Below are positions 17,329 through 26,663 of a stretch of DNA of 64,000 bases, in pieces (position 1 is the stretch's first letter; each line of letters begins with the position of its first letter). The translations under genes and the position numbers were made by a program. The notes beneath the pieces were generated by a model. That model was not told the origin of the DNA. It made no database searches and worked only from the letters and a program-made list of their open reading frames with translations. Source of the DNA: Siminovitchia sediminis (GTDB lineage: Bacteria; Bacillota; Bacilli; Bacillales; Bacillaceae_C); the NCBI RefSeq assembly GCF_042680885.1, contig NZ_JBHUEO010000009.1, positions 1-64,000 of the forward strand. Reading direction: 5' to 3'.

Positions 17329-18983
17329 TGTTTACGGATAAGCAATTCCCCTTCACCACTTACTTTTATTTCATGTTTTCGGAAAAAAGACTCTCTTGCG
17401 GCAGCCTCATCCGGAAAGAAGGAGGAGGCGCCGATCTTTTGATATAAACCGCTCTTTTTAAACAAATCTACTCCCCAATCCGGCAAACCTGAAACAAGGA
17501 CGGTACTCCCGGCCTTCTTGATGTTATCAATGATAATCGAAAGCTTATCTTCCCCGGTCGCATCGATCATTGTGATATGCTGCATATCCAGAAGGATTAC
17601 TCGCGGCATTCTTTGAATAGAAGCCATCAAGGAATGTTCAAAGCTTTGGGCCGTCCCAAAAAATAAGGGTCCGCGGATGGTGAACCGCTTGATTTGGAAG
17701 TGGGCGGTTAAATCCAAGGTTTCCTGGCGCTGTACGTCCCGATCCACAATTTGCAGCTGCTCGCTTTTCTTTTTTACAAAAGAAAGGATAGCCAGCAAAA
17801 GCCCGACTTGAACAGCAACGGTTAAGTTGACAAAGACAGTCAGCAAAAAAGTGACTGACAAAACGATTGAGTCGCCCGTTCTCAATTGCAGGATTTGCTT
17901 GAATGATTGTAATCCGCTCATATTCCAGGCAACTTGCATGAGCAGCGGTGCCATGGCTGCAAGCGGGATATAGGAAGCATAAGGTGCGAACAGCAGCAAT
18001 GTCAATAACACGAAAACACTGTGGATCATACCCGACAATGGACTGACAGCTCCTGACTTAATATTGGTGGCTGTCCGTGCAATGGCACCTGTAGCCGGAA
18101 TTCCTCCGAATAGTGGCGCAGCAATATTTGCAACGCCTTGCCCAAAAAGTTCGCGGTTCGACCGATGGCGGTCGCCTGTCATCCCATCGGCAACAACGGC
18201 GGATAACAGGGATTCAATTGCTCCGAGTGCAGCAATGATGAGCGCTGGAGTAAAGAGCGTAACAATTTTTTCCCATGTGATGTTCGGGAATTGAAACTCT
18301 GGCAAGGATTGCGGAATACCTCCATACGCGGTACCTACGGTTTCAACCTGCTCCGGAAAGAGGAGTGTTGCGCATATCGTGGGGATCACCAATCCGACGA
18401 GCAATACAGGTACACGCGGAAAGAATCTTGGAACCAGCAGTATGACAAGAAGCCCCATGGCTGCAGTCAAAACACTATACCCGTTAAAATCCCCAAGGCC
18501 GCTGACAAATTCAATCATGTTTTGATGGAAATATTCATGACTGTCGAGCTGCAGTCCAAAGAAGTTTCCCAGCTGGCCTGAAAAAATGATCACAGCAATC
18601 CCGGTTGTAAACCCGATTGTTACTGATCTCGGGATAAAATGAACCAGGTTCCCAAGTTTGAAAAAACTCATGAGGACGAGCAGGACCCCGGCCATCAAGC
18701 CGGCAATCAGCAGATCCTCATAGCCATACTGAAGGACGATGGCAAGTAAAATCGGAATGAACGCTCCAGTAGGACCTGCAATTTGAAAGCGTGAGCCGCC
18801 GAGCAAAGATACAATGAACCCGGCAATAATCGTCGTATATATACCATATTCCGGCTTGACGCCGGATGCCATGGCAAAAGCCATTCCAAGAGGAATGGCT
18901 ACAATACCGACAGTAATTCCGGAAATGAAATCTTTGCGGAGGCTTGCGGGCTGGTAACCTCGGAACCGATCGTCAGCAAACAA
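17313..18983 (-). CDS. SulP family anion transporter with STAS domain
   Basis: Membrane carrier of the SulP/SLC26 family, for sulfate, bicarbonate or dicarboxylates in bacteria. The protein has 556 residues from TTG 18983 (GAGGTG 7 bases upstream), giving FADDRFRGYQPASLRKDFISG, the family N-terminus. About 10-12 transmembrane segments span 25-390, with the conserved ITVGIVAIPLGMAFAMASGV and GPTGAFIP. A cytosolic STAS domain follows at about 430-540, including LLDMQHITMIDATG. The longest frame begins at 19004, but the ribosome site sits after that codon. Monocistronic; substrate unassigned. Confidence 0.92.
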   Translation of the reverse strand: MFADDRFRGYQPASLRKDFISGITVGIVAIPLGMAFAMASGVKPEYGIYTTIIAGFIVSLLGGSRFQIAGPTGAFIPILLAIVLQYGYEDLLIAGLMAGVLLVLMSFFKLGNLVHFIPRSVTIGFTTGIAVIIFSGQLGNFFGLQLDSHEYFHQNMIEFVSGLGDFNGYSVLTAAMGLLVILLVPRFFPRVPVLLVGLVIPTICATLLFPEQVETVGTAYGGIPQSLPEFQFPNITWEKIVTLFTPALIIAALGAIESLLSAVVADGMTGDRHRSNRELFGQGVANIAAPLFGGIPATGAIARTATNIKSGAVSPLSGMIHSVFVLLTLLLFAPYASYIPLAAMAPLLMQVAWNMSGLQSFKQILQLRTGDSIVLSVTFLLTVFVNLTVAVQVGLLLAILSFVKKKSEQLQIVDRDVQRQETLDLTAHFQIKRFTIRGPLFFGTAQSFEHSLMASIQRMPRVILLDMQHITMIDATGEDKLSIIIDNIKKAGSTVLVSGLPDWGVDLFKKSGLYQKIGASSFFPDEAAARESFFRKHEIKVSGEGELLIRKQETAE

Positions 18984-19055
18984 TCCACAACACCTCAATA
19001 GCAATCTTTTCTATAAATTTAATAGAAAATGAATGTAATTTGTATAACTCATTCC

Positions 19056-19084
19056 ATTATACATTGAAAACACAGGAAAATCAA
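19056..19084 (-). promoter_or_regulatory. sigmaA promoter of the SulP gene
   Basis: On the minus strand TTGATT (complement of 19079-19084), 17 bases, TATAAT (complement of 19056-19061), 73 bases before the start codon. Confidence 0.7.
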
Positions 19085-19120
19085 TAAGATTATTTAATAA
19101 ACATACAAAATAATGTATAA

Positions 19121-19154
19121 ATGAGAAAGGAAGCGATAGACAACTCCGCTTCCT
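19121..19154 (-). terminator. Terminator of sspO
   Basis: GGAAGCG/CGCTTCC stem (19129-19135 with 19148-19154) immediately after the sspO stop on the minus strand, followed there by TTTCTCATTT. Confidence 0.55.
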
Positions 19155-19161
19155 GGATTTT

Positions 19162-19302
19162 TCATTGATTCTTTTTTCTTTTTTTGTTATGAAGTTTTTG
19201 TGCAGTGGTTAATGGTTCATTTTCTTCGATCTTTGCCCCAAAGTTCTGCTTCTTTTCGGGATTCATGCCTTCAATATTGCTAGATGTTCGTTTGTCCATC
19301 AT
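19162..19302 (-). CDS. sspO: Small acid-soluble spore protein O
   Basis: A 46-residue gene with a perfect GGAGGTGAT ribosome site (ATG 19302, or the adjacent ATG 19299). It starts MMDKRTSSNIEGMNPEKKQ and ends LHNKKRKKNQ. The IxGMNxxKxQ motif and the KKRKKNQ tail match SspO (formerly CotK) as I remember it from Bacillus, where this minor SASP is made in the forespore under sigmaG. The protein is small, hydrophilic and basic as expected. In many Bacillus it precedes the acnA/sspP region; here it sits between the SulP gene and the catabolic operon. Strong direct evidence that the organism sporulates. Confidence 0.85.
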   Translation of the reverse strand: MMDKRTSSNIEGMNPEKKQNFGAKIEENEPLTTAQKLHNKKRKKNQ

Positions 19303-19567
19303 GCATCACCTCCAAAAGGTATTTTTTCCCAAAAGGGCAGGAATTATTCCAGCCGCTGAAACCGGATTGTTACAAACCAGAATTAACAATATAGCCTAAC
19401 GAAAATGTAGAGATGGTTGTTGGAAGAATAATCACGGATCCAATAGCTGAACCTAATTTTTTTTATAAAATTTTATGTGGTCTGAAAATGTGAAAAATCG
19501 GGAGTTTATCAGGTTTAGAAGCCCTTTTTCCTATACCTTTTGATCTAATAGTGAGAAAAAATTTACT

Positions 19568-19581
19568 TGTAAGCGTTGACA
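19568..19581 (+). promoter_or_regulatory. cre box (CcpA site)
   Basis: TGTAAGCGTTGACA matches the cre consensus TGWAANCGNTNWCA at every position and overlaps the -35 hexamer of the operon promoter. CcpA bound here should block RNA polymerase when preferred sugars are present, so the downstream genes are probably for carbon-source use. Confidence 0.88.
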
Positions 19582-19604
19582 AGGATCGACATTCGAATTA
19601 TGAT
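19576..19604 (+). promoter_or_regulatory. sigmaA promoter of the 2-hydroxyacid/TRAP operon
   Basis: TTGACA at 19576-19581, 17 bases, TATGAT at 19599-19604, 91 bases before the first start codon. Confidence 0.85.
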
Positions 19605-19616
19605 GTTTACAAGTAA

Positions 19617-19630
19617 TACCGGTCCTACCA
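19617..19630 (+). promoter_or_regulatory. FadR-type operator downstream of the -10
   Basis: TACCGGTCCTACCA contains GGT-N3-ACC, the core of operators for FadR-subfamily GntR regulators (TGGTNNNACCA type). It sits just past the predicted transcription start, the position of a classical repressor block. The same core occurs twice before the regulator gene itself (20708-20731). Confidence 0.65.
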
Positions 19631-19694
19631 GTTGGACATGTTGGAAGCGCATTCTTTTAAACAAGCAAATGAGGTTGATAGAGAGGGGCGTTTT

Positions 19695-20660
19695 ATGAGT
19701 TTTCTAGTTTACATACCGCAGGATATAGAAAAAGAGGGGAAGGAATTCCTAAAAGAAAAAGGATATGATTATATCATCGGATCTGATCTCTCTCAGGAAA
19801 CTTTAATAAGGGAGGTCAAGGATTGTGACGCCATTCTTACAAGGTCCAATGCGATGATTACGGAGCATGTGATCAATGCAGGCAAGAAACTCAAAGTAAT
19901 TGCAAAGTATGGAGTCGGCCTCGACAATATTGATATTGAAGCGGCGACAAAAAGGGGCATTTATGTCACCAATACACCGGAGGCTAATGCGAATGTTGTG
20001 GCCGAACATGTGATGGCACTGATGCTGGCACTTTCCAAAAACTTACTCCCCATGGACAAAGAACTTAGGAAAGGAAACTTCGCTTACCGGACTGAACGCT
20101 TCAGCGTTGATCTGGAGCATAAAACGCTCGGAATTGTCGGACTTGGGAGAATTGGACGTCTTGTGGCAAAAAAAGCACGGTATGGTTTTGATATGAAAGT
20201 TATCGGCTATGATCCTTACATGACGGCGACCATACCGGAAATAGAAAAAACTGAAGACCTAAACGGGTTATTACAAAACTCTGACTTTATCAGTCTTCAT
20301 CTTCCGCTCACAAAAGATACTAAAGGCGTGATCGGCAGTGAGCAGTTTAAATGGATGAAACCTTCCGCCTATCTGATCAATGCGGCGAGAGGCGGTGTCG
20401 TCAATGAAAACGATTTAGCCAAAGCTCTGAGAGAAGGTGTAATTGCCGGAGCGGGGATTGACGTCTTTGAGCAGGAACCGCCCAATCCGGACAACCCGCT
20501 GTTTTCTTTGGACAACGCCATCTTAACACCGCATAGCGCAGCCCTTTCAACAGAGGGAGCAGCCCGAATGTCTCTGCATGCAGCGATGCAAGTGGATGAG
20601 GCTCTCAAAGGAGAAATACCGAGGTGGGCTGTAAATGAGGTAACAAGCAAAACAAAATAA
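19695..20660 (+). CDS. D-isomer-specific 2-hydroxyacid dehydrogenase
   Basis: NAD-dependent oxidoreductase interconverting a 2-hydroxyacid and its 2-oxoacid. The protein has 321 residues from ATG 19695 (GAGAGGGG upstream; the frame is open back to 19632 without a ribosome site). Rossmann motif GLGRIGRLVAKKA with the acidic residue in YDPYM selecting NAD, catalytic Arg in NAARGGVV, Glu in DVFEQEPP and His in LTPHSAA. Resembles phosphoglycerate dehydrogenase-like enzymes without the ACT domain. First gene of the operon and directly behind its promoter. Exact substrate unknown. Confidence 0.9.
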   Translation: MSFLVYIPQDIEKEGKEFLKEKGYDYIIGSDLSQETLIREVKDCDAILTRSNAMITEHVINAGKKLKVIAKYGVGLDNIDIEAATKRGIYVTNTPEANANVVAEHVMALMLALSKNLLPMDKELRKGNFAYRTERFSVDLEHKTLGIVGLGRIGRLVAKKARYGFDMKVIGYDPYMTATIPEIEKTEDLNGLLQNSDFISLHLPLTKDTKGVIGSEQFKWMKPSAYLINAARGGVVNENDLAKALREGVIAGAGIDVFEQEPPNPDNPLFSLDNAILTPHSAALSTEGAARMSLHAAMQVDEALKGEIPRWAVNEVTSKTK

Positions 20661-20707
20661 TGAAGAACAGGAGTAGAAATCTTCCATCTTTACTCTCATT
20701 CGACCTT

Positions 20708-20731
20708 ATTGGTCTTACCGGTCATACCAAT
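20708..20731 (+). promoter_or_regulatory. Palindromic FadR-type double operator
   Basis: ATTGGT-N3-ACCGGT-N3-ACCAAT, a 24-base inverted repeat containing two GGT-N3-ACC cores that share the central ACCGGT. It lies between the first dehydrogenase gene and the regulator gene, 34 bases before the latter's start. This fits autoregulation or a roadblock within the operon. Confidence 0.75.
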
Positions 20732-20765
20732 TTTTGTTTTTGCTTTAGCCATAAAGGAGAAACAA

Positions 20766-21467
20766 ATGGATAATTTATTATACAGTGACATTGTAAGAGA
20801 GCTTGAGAAAAAAATTATGACTCATGAATTTCAGGAAAACCACAAACTGCCATCAGAAAGAGAACTGGCTGCCCATTACCGCGTTAGCCGGAATGTAGTC
20901 AGGGAAGCCCTGACTGAATTAAGAGTCAAGGGGCTGGTGGAAATCAAGCCGGGAAAAGGGGTTTATGTCACCAAGCCCAATGAAGATATTGTCACCGAGT
21001 CATTGCAAAGAGTACTTCATACAAATGGGGTTACCCTTGAAAATATATTGGATGTCCGTGAGCAGCTGGAGATTTTAATTATTGAAACAGCTGTTGAAAA
21101 CGCCCGGCCGAAGGGCGTGGAGGAACTGAGAAAGATTTTCTTGGAAATGGATAGAAGCAAGCGCAACATCCAGAAGTTTATTGAATGCGATGCTGAGTTT
21201 CATTTGAAACTGGCACAATCCACCGAAAATAAAGCCTTGTATGTACTGATCCATTCTTTTTTTGATCTGACAGAAAGAGAGCTTTTTAATATTACAACCT
21301 ATACACCATCCAGCGTCCATGAAGCTCAGGAGCATCATGCACAGCTGCTGGAGGCAGTTGAAACAAGAGACAAGAAACTGGCGGTCAGTACCATTAAAAA
21401 GCATATGGGTTTGTTGAGAGATGAAATAAAGATGTTAAAAGAACAAGGATTATTAAATGAGGAGTGA
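20766..21467 (+). CDS. FadR-subfamily GntR transcriptional regulator
   Basis: Repressor of 233 residues: GntR winged helix at about 8-76 with LPSERELAAHYRVSRNVVREALTELRVKG (split here: LPSERELAAHYRVSR, NVVREALTELRVKG) and a C-terminal all-helical FCD ligand-binding domain (about 95-225) with the ECDAEFHLKLA helix and further histidines that bind metal and a carboxylate in this family. ATG 20766 follows AAAGGAG; the longer frame from 20709 covers its own operator. Likely effector is the carboxylic acid handled by the operon. It is the second gene, so induction would also raise the repressor. Confidence 0.93.
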   Translation: MDNLLYSDIVRELEKKIMTHEFQENHKLPSERELAAHYRVSRNVVREALTELRVKGLVEIKPGKGVYVTKPNEDIVTESLQRVLHTNGVTLENILDVREQLEILIIETAVENARPKGVEELRKIFLEMDRSKRNIQKFIECDAEFHLKLAQSTENKALYVLIHSFFDLTERELFNITTYTPSSVHEAQEHHAQLLEAVETRDKKLAVSTIKKHMGLLRDEIKMLKEQGLLNEE

Positions 21468-21471
21468 TTCG

Positions 21472-22893
21472 ATGTTTATCAATGGTGAATGGAGAAAAAC
21501 AGATCAAACGCTTGATGTAGTGAATCCGGCTACAGGCAAAACAGAGTATCAAATATATTCCGGAAATGAAAGCGATGTCGCAGAAGCGATCAAAGCTGCA
21601 AAGGATGCATTCCCGGCATGGTCAGAAAAAGCAGCCATTGAAAGAGCTGACCTGCTGTTTGATATCTATCACAGCATGCTGGAAAAGAAAGAACAACTCG
21701 CAGAAGTGATTACAAAGGAAATGGGAAAGCCGATCAGGGATGCCCGCGGTGAAGTCCAGTCTGCCATCGATTATTTCAGATGGTATGCAGAAGAAGCGCG
21801 CAGAGTATACGGGGAAACTATTCCTGCAAGCGCACCTGATAAGCGGATCATGGTCATCAAGCAGCCCATCGGTGTTGTCGGTGCAATCACGCCATGGAAT
21901 TTCCCGCTTTCCATGATTGCCAGAAAAGTAGCTCCTGCTTTTGCTGCCGGCTGTACACTCGTTCTGAAACCGTCAAGCAAAGCACCGCAATCTGCGTTTG
22001 AAATGGCTAAAATTTTTGAACAAGTCGGCATTCCAAAAGGCGTGTTCAACCTTGTTATGGCTCCTTCATCTGTAGTGACTGAAGAACTGATGAACAGCAG
22101 AGATGTAAAGAAAATCACTTTCACTGGTTCTACGAGAGTCGGAAAGATGCTGATGGAAAAGGCAGCAAAAACAGTCAAGCGCATCTCCATGGAGCTAGGA
22201 GGTCATGCTCCGTTCATCGTATTTGAAGATGCAGATCTGGACCAGGCAGCACAGGACCTGCTGGCAACGAAATTCAGATGTTCAGGCCAAATGTGTACAT
22301 CTACAAACCGTATTTTTGTAGCAGAGAGCGTTGCTGAAGCGTTTACTGAAAAAGTGGCCAATATCGTAAAAGACCTGAAGGTAGGGAATGGCTTGGATGA
22401 TGAGACATCCGTAGGGCCTGTCATCGATAGCAATGCAGTGGAAAAAATCAAATCCCAAATTGATGATGCTGTGAACAAAGGTGCCAGCGTAATTGCCAAT
22501 GAATTTGAATTAGCTGCAGACCTGGAAAAAGGAAACTTTGTCAATCCAACTATATTGACGAACGTGACACAGGAGATGGACATCTTTACCGAAGAAACCT
22601 TCGGTCCGGTAGCACCGATCATTACCTTCTCTTCAGAAGACGAATTGCTTAAAGTTGTTAACCATGAAGAATACGGATTGGCAGCTTACTTATATTCTAA
22701 TGATATGTCCCGTGTCATCCGGATTTCTGAAAAACTGGAATATGGAATGGTCGGAGTCAACGATCCTCTTCCGTTCGTTGTTCAAAGCCCGTTTGGCGGT
22801 GTGAAAGAGAGCGGGATGGGCAAAGAAGGCGGCCATCATGGCATCGAAGGATATTTAGAGGAAAAATTGGTGGCTATTAAGTATAAGAGGTGA
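21472..22893 (+). CDS. NAD(P)-dependent aldehyde dehydrogenase
   Basis: Oxidises an aldehyde to its acid. The protein has 473 residues from ATG 21472 (GAGGAG, inside the end of the regulator gene, 7 bases upstream). Catalytic residues are visible: the oxyanion/NAD motif TPWNFPLS, Glu in MELGGHAPF and the nucleophilic Cys in RCSGQMCTSTNRIF. Closest in layout to succinate-semialdehyde dehydrogenases (GabD-like), but lactaldehyde or glycolaldehyde dehydrogenases share this form. With the ThDP enzyme at the end of the operon, it could oxidise the aldehyde left after decarboxylation of a 2-oxoacid (inference). Confidence 0.92.
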   Translation: MFINGEWRKTDQTLDVVNPATGKTEYQIYSGNESDVAEAIKAAKDAFPAWSEKAAIERADLLFDIYHSMLEKKEQLAEVITKEMGKPIRDARGEVQSAIDYFRWYAEEARRVYGETIPASAPDKRIMVIKQPIGVVGAITPWNFPLSMIARKVAPAFAAGCTLVLKPSSKAPQSAFEMAKIFEQVGIPKGVFNLVMAPSSVVTEELMNSRDVKKITFTGSTRVGKMLMEKAAKTVKRISMELGGHAPFIVFEDADLDQAAQDLLATKFRCSGQMCTSTNRIFVAESVAEAFTEKVANIVKDLKVGNGLDDETSVGPVIDSNAVEKIKSQIDDAVNKGASVIANEFELAADLEKGNFVNPTILTNVTQEMDIFTEETFGPVAPIITFSSEDELLKVVNHEEYGLAAYLYSNDMSRVIRISEKLEYGMVGVNDPLPFVVQSPFGGVKESGMGKEGGHHGIEGYLEEKLVAIKYKR

Positions 22894-22898
22894 ATCAA

Positions 22899-24554
22899 TT
22901 GCGTTGGGATGTCAATGAGATTGCAATAGAAATGGAAAGACTGACCGTAGAGCTGGTCAATGTCAAGAGTGTAAACGGTACAGCGGGTGAAGTTGAGATA
23001 GCGGATAAAATTGAAAATATATTAAGAAGTTATCCTTATTTTGAGGAACACCCTCAGCAGGTATGGACAAAAACAGTAGACGACGATCCCCTGCAGAGAA
23101 AAAGTGTGCTTGCCCTTTTAAAAAGTGAGGAACCGTCCGATAAAACCATTCTCTTGCATGCACACACCGACACAGTGACCATTGATGATTTTGGGAGCCT
23201 GAAAGAATACGCTGCACATCCCTATGAGCTGATGGAGAGACTGAAAGAAACTGATCTGCTGCCAGAGGTTAGGGCGGACCTGGAATCAGGTGACTGGCTC
23301 TTTGGGCGCGGCTCGGTTGACATGAAAAGCGGAGCAGCTGCACATTTACTCGTACTAAAGTATTTATCTGAGAACAGACACGTATTTACAGGGAATATTT
23401 TATTCATGACGAACCCGATCGAAGAAACAACACACGGGGGAATCATCGATGTCCTTCCGGAGTTGGAAAGGCTGCAGTCAGAAGAGCAGATCGACTTTGA
23501 ATGTGCGATTAATACGGACTTCGTGGGTCCTTTATACAAGGGAGATTTGACCAGGTATATCTATTTGGGATCTGTTGGAAAGTTGCTGCCGTCTTTTTAT
23601 ATCCGAGGCAAAGAAACACATGTGGGACAGGCGTATGAAGGATTGGATCCTAATTTAATAGCTTCCGAGATTACAAGAAGAATAGATTTAAATGCCGACT
23701 TGGCGGATGAGGCAGAAGGTGAAGTGACTCAGCCGCCGGTTACCCTGAAGCAAAAAGATTTGAAGCCAACCTATAACGTCCAGACACCTATTTCAAGTTT
23801 CGTGTATTTTAACTATTATGTGCATCAAATTACGCCTGATAAAATTTTGGATCAGCTGCAGGGTATAGCCAGAGAAGCCTTTGATGATGTGATTGAAACG
23901 TTGAATACCCAGTACAATAGACACTGTGAGAGGTCTGGAATGCAGTATAAGCAGCTGTCATGGAAGACAAGAGTGGTCACGTATGAAGAGCTGTATAACA
24001 AAGTTTTCGATCTTCATGGTGAAAAAGTAAATGAGCGTTTGAACAGGATCTTGGACCAACATGCAAAAGAGTTGGATCCTAGAGAAGTAGGACGTCTCAT
24101 GGTGGAAGAGCTGCTGTTGCTCGACAACGACCAGTCACCGGTCATCGTGTTGTTTTTCGCCACCCCGTACGTTCCAAGAAACTTTGTTAAAGGAAAGTCG
24201 AAGAAAGAACAAGATTTGCTGGAAAAATTGAATGCGCTCATCCAGGAAACTGAAGCCGAGACGGGAGATACATTTGCAGTCCATAAATTCTTCCCATCGT
24301 TAACTGACAGCAGCTATTTATGTCTGGATGATACGGATGAAGAGGTCAAAGTGCTAAAGAGCAATTTTCCGGGAATGGACACCTTATACCCTGTACCGAT
24401 TGAAAAAATTAGGAAGCTCAACATACCGGCCATGAACTTTGGCACATGGGGCAAGGATGCCCATAAAAAGACAGAGCGTGTCTATAAGCCTTATACATTC
24501 GGTGTACTGCCTTCCTTATTAAAGAATTATTGTTTAAAAGTATTAAATAAATAA
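22899..24554 (+). CDS. M20-family metallohydrolase, RocB-like
   Basis: Dizinc amidohydrolase of 551 residues, in the large M20 subgroup that includes B. subtilis RocB of the arginine pathway, whose reaction is not firmly established. Metal-site motifs are LLHAHTDTV, RGSVDMKSG and NPIEETTHGG, with a large lid/insert domain giving the RocB-like length. TTG 22899 is preferred (AAGAGG 8 bases upstream); GTG 22890 overlaps the preceding stop but touches the ribosome site. In this operon it may remove an acyl or carbamoyl group from the imported compound (inference). Confidence 0.85.
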   Translation: MRWDVNEIAIEMERLTVELVNVKSVNGTAGEVEIADKIENILRSYPYFEEHPQQVWTKTVDDDPLQRKSVLALLKSEEPSDKTILLHAHTDTVTIDDFGSLKEYAAHPYELMERLKETDLLPEVRADLESGDWLFGRGSVDMKSGAAAHLLVLKYLSENRHVFTGNILFMTNPIEETTHGGIIDVLPELERLQSEEQIDFECAINTDFVGPLYKGDLTRYIYLGSVGKLLPSFYIRGKETHVGQAYEGLDPNLIASEITRRIDLNADLADEAEGEVTQPPVTLKQKDLKPTYNVQTPISSFVYFNYYVHQITPDKILDQLQGIAREAFDDVIETLNTQYNRHCERSGMQYKQLSWKTRVVTYEELYNKVFDLHGEKVNERLNRILDQHAKELDPREVGRLMVEELLLLDNDQSPVIVLFFATPYVPRNFVKGKSKKEQDLLEKLNALIQETEAETGDTFAVHKFFPSLTDSSYLCLDDTDEEVKVLKSNFPGMDTLYPVPIEKIRKLNIPAMNFGTWGKDAHKKTERVYKPYTFGVLPSLLKNYCLKVLNK

Positions 24555-24580
24555 TCTGTGGGAGAAAAGGGGGTATTCCT

Positions 24581-25528
24581 ATGCTATTGATCACCGTCTA
24601 TGATATGCCTGATGAGCATGTAGAACGAATTAAAGAGATAGTGGACATGCCGGTCCTCGTGGATCCAAATTTGGAAAACTTAATCGCTCCATTAGATCAA
24701 GTCGAGATCTTAATCACTTACGGTTTAGAGAATATAAATGCAGATTTACTTGATCGCATGCCGGCTCTGAGATGGATTCAAGTGTTTCAGACTGGTGTGG
24801 AACATATCGCTTTGGATGCGGTAAGCGAACGGGGAATTATGCTGACCAATGTAAGAGGGATTTACAATTCTCCCATGTCAGAATATGTCATGAGCATTGT
24901 GCTGTACGTGACACGTGATATTGAGCGCTTTATCCGCAACCAAAAGCTCCGAAAATTTGACAGAACTAAACTGGTGGATGAAGTAAAAGGCAAGACAATG
25001 GGGATATTTGGGACTGGTACGATTGGTCAGGAAGTGGCGAATAAAGCAAAAGCTTTCGATATGAAGGTGTTGGGATTTAACACATCCGGCCGTCCAGTGG
25101 AGCCATTTGATGAAGTGTATACATGGAATAGCAAAGACGAGATGCTCAGACAATGCGACTTTGTCGTATTGCTTCTTCCGGAAACGGAACAAACACGCAA
25201 TTTCATCAGTAAAAAAGAATTGAAATTGATGAAAGAAGATGCGTATCTGATCAATATTGGACGGGGGCCTCTAATTGATGACAATGCTCTGATCCAAAGC
25301 GTCGTGAATGGAGACATAAAAGGAGCAGCCCTTGACGTCTTTGATGAGGAGCCCCTACCAGAGGACAGTCCATTGTGGGATGTAGAAAATATCCTTATTA
25401 CCCCACATTTATCAGGCAAGTCTGTTCGGTTCTTTGAGCGAAGTATCAATATTTTCGAAGAGAACTATCCCGCTTATAAGAATGGAAAGGAATTAACATT
25501 TCTCATCGACCCTGTTCGAGGATATTAA
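24581..25528 (+). CDS. D-isomer-specific 2-hydroxyacid dehydrogenase (second)
   Basis: NAD(P)-dependent enzyme of 315 residues, clearly distinct from the first dehydrogenase of the operon. GIFGTGTIGQEVANKA is the nucleotide-binding loop, followed by FNTSGRP instead of an acidic residue at the strand-2 end, suggesting NADPH preference as in GhrA/GhrB-like hydroxypyruvate reductases. Catalytic Arg is in NIGRGPL, Glu in DVFDEEPLP and His in ITPHLSG. ATG 24581 has GGGGG upstream. With one NAD-type and one NADP-type dehydrogenase, the operon could invert or interconvert hydroxyacid stereoisomers (inference). Confidence 0.9.
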   Translation: MLLITVYDMPDEHVERIKEIVDMPVLVDPNLENLIAPLDQVEILITYGLENINADLLDRMPALRWIQVFQTGVEHIALDAVSERGIMLTNVRGIYNSPMSEYVMSIVLYVTRDIERFIRNQKLRKFDRTKLVDEVKGKTMGIFGTGTIGQEVANKAKAFDMKVLGFNTSGRPVEPFDEVYTWNSKDEMLRQCDFVVLLLPETEQTRNFISKKELKLMKEDAYLINIGRGPLIDDNALIQSVVNGDIKGAALDVFDEEPLPEDSPLWDVENILITPHLSGKSVRFFERSINIFEENYPAYKNGKELTFLIDPVRGY

Positions 25529-25573
25529 TAAACATACATTTAATTAAAACCATTTAATTGGAGGGAAAGAAAC

Positions 25574-26623
25574 ATGACAATTTTCAAGAAGAAACCATTT
25601 ATGCTCGTTCTTACAATACTCCTATCGATGACGATGGTGCTTGCAGCATGCGGCGGTGGTTCAGAAGAGGCTGGCGGTGACAGCGGAGACAGTGGTTCTG
25701 ATGATACGTATACAATCCGGGTAGCCTATTCTGTACCTGAAGACCATGCATCTCACATTGCTGGCTTGGCATTTAAAGAAGATATTGAGGAAAAGTCTGA
25801 TGGAAGAATTCAAATTGAGCTGTATCCAAACGGCCAGTTGTATGCATCTGACAGAGAAGCGGTTGAGGCGGTTCAATTAAATAACATTGAAATGACAGTT
25901 GTTGCAACACCGACAATGGCAACTTTTACACCTGAGTTTTCAATTTTTGATTTACCTTTCTTGTTTGATTCCAGAGAAGCTGCTTATAAAGCGATGGATG
26001 GCGATTTGGGTGATGCTTTAAACGAAAAAGTAAGTGAAATTGGATTAGTAAGCTTGGGATATGGTGAGAACGGATTCAGACATCTTTTGAATAGCAAGCG
26101 TCCGATTGAAAAGCCGGAGGATATGCAAGGACTTAAAATGAGGGTTATGGAAAACAAAGTTTACGAAGATATGTTTAATACGTTGGGGGCAAATTCATCT
26201 CCGCTTGCTTTTGGTGAATTATATTCAGCTCTCCAGCAAGGGGTATACGACGGAATGGATAACCCGATATCACTTGTCTCTTCTATGAAGTTTTATGAAG
26301 TACAAGAATATATGACATTGAGCAGCCATACATTTGCTCCAATCATTTCAGTGATGAATAAAGATTTCTATGACAGCTTGCCGGAAGACCTGCAAGAGAT
26401 TCTGCAGGAATCCATGACAAATGTGTACAACCAAACACAGCGCGAAACAACTCAACAGCAGGATGAAGAGAAATTGGCAGAGTTGGAACAAGAATTGGAG
26501 ATCAATGAATTGACAGCTGAGCAGAAAGAGGCTTTTGCTGAGGCGTTGCAGCCAATTTATGATAAGTACTCCGGAGACATTGGAGAAGACCTCATCGACA
26601 TGGCAAGAGCAGCGAACGAATAA
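25574..26623 (+). CDS. TRAP transporter substrate-binding lipoprotein (DctP family)
   Basis: Extracytoplasmic solute receptor of 349 residues. Lipoprotein signal peptide with lipobox VLAACGGG (Cys about 26), a Gly/Ser/Asp linker, then the DctP fold starting YTIRVAYSVPEDH. LKMRVMENKVYEDMF carries the conserved arginine that salt-bridges the substrate carboxylate in this family. The ligand is thus probably an organic acid. ATG follows GGAGGG. First of three transporter genes. Confidence 0.93.
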   Translation: MTIFKKKPFMLVLTILLSMTMVLAACGGGSEEAGGDSGDSGSDDTYTIRVAYSVPEDHASHIAGLAFKEDIEEKSDGRIQIELYPNGQLYASDREAVEAVQLNNIEMTVVATPTMATFTPEFSIFDLPFLFDSREAAYKAMDGDLGDALNEKVSEIGLVSLGYGENGFRHLLNSKRPIEKPEDMQGLKMRVMENKVYEDMFNTLGANSSPLAFGELYSALQQGVYDGMDNPISLVSSMKFYEVQEYMTLSSHTFAPIISVMNKDFYDSLPEDLQEILQESMTNVYNQTQRETTQQQDEEKLAELEQELEINELTAEQKEAFAEALQPIYDKYSGDIGEDLIDMARAANE

Positions 26624-26663
26624 GCATCGTATTGTTTTCTCAAAAGAAGAGGGAGTTTGATCA

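Larger units (their letters stand above)
19305..19694. other. Divergent regulatory region
   Basis: About 390 bases with no gene. The left part must hold the sspO promoter, which I could not define. The right part carries the cre box, sigmaA promoter and operator of the catabolic operon listed separately. Confidence 0.6.
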
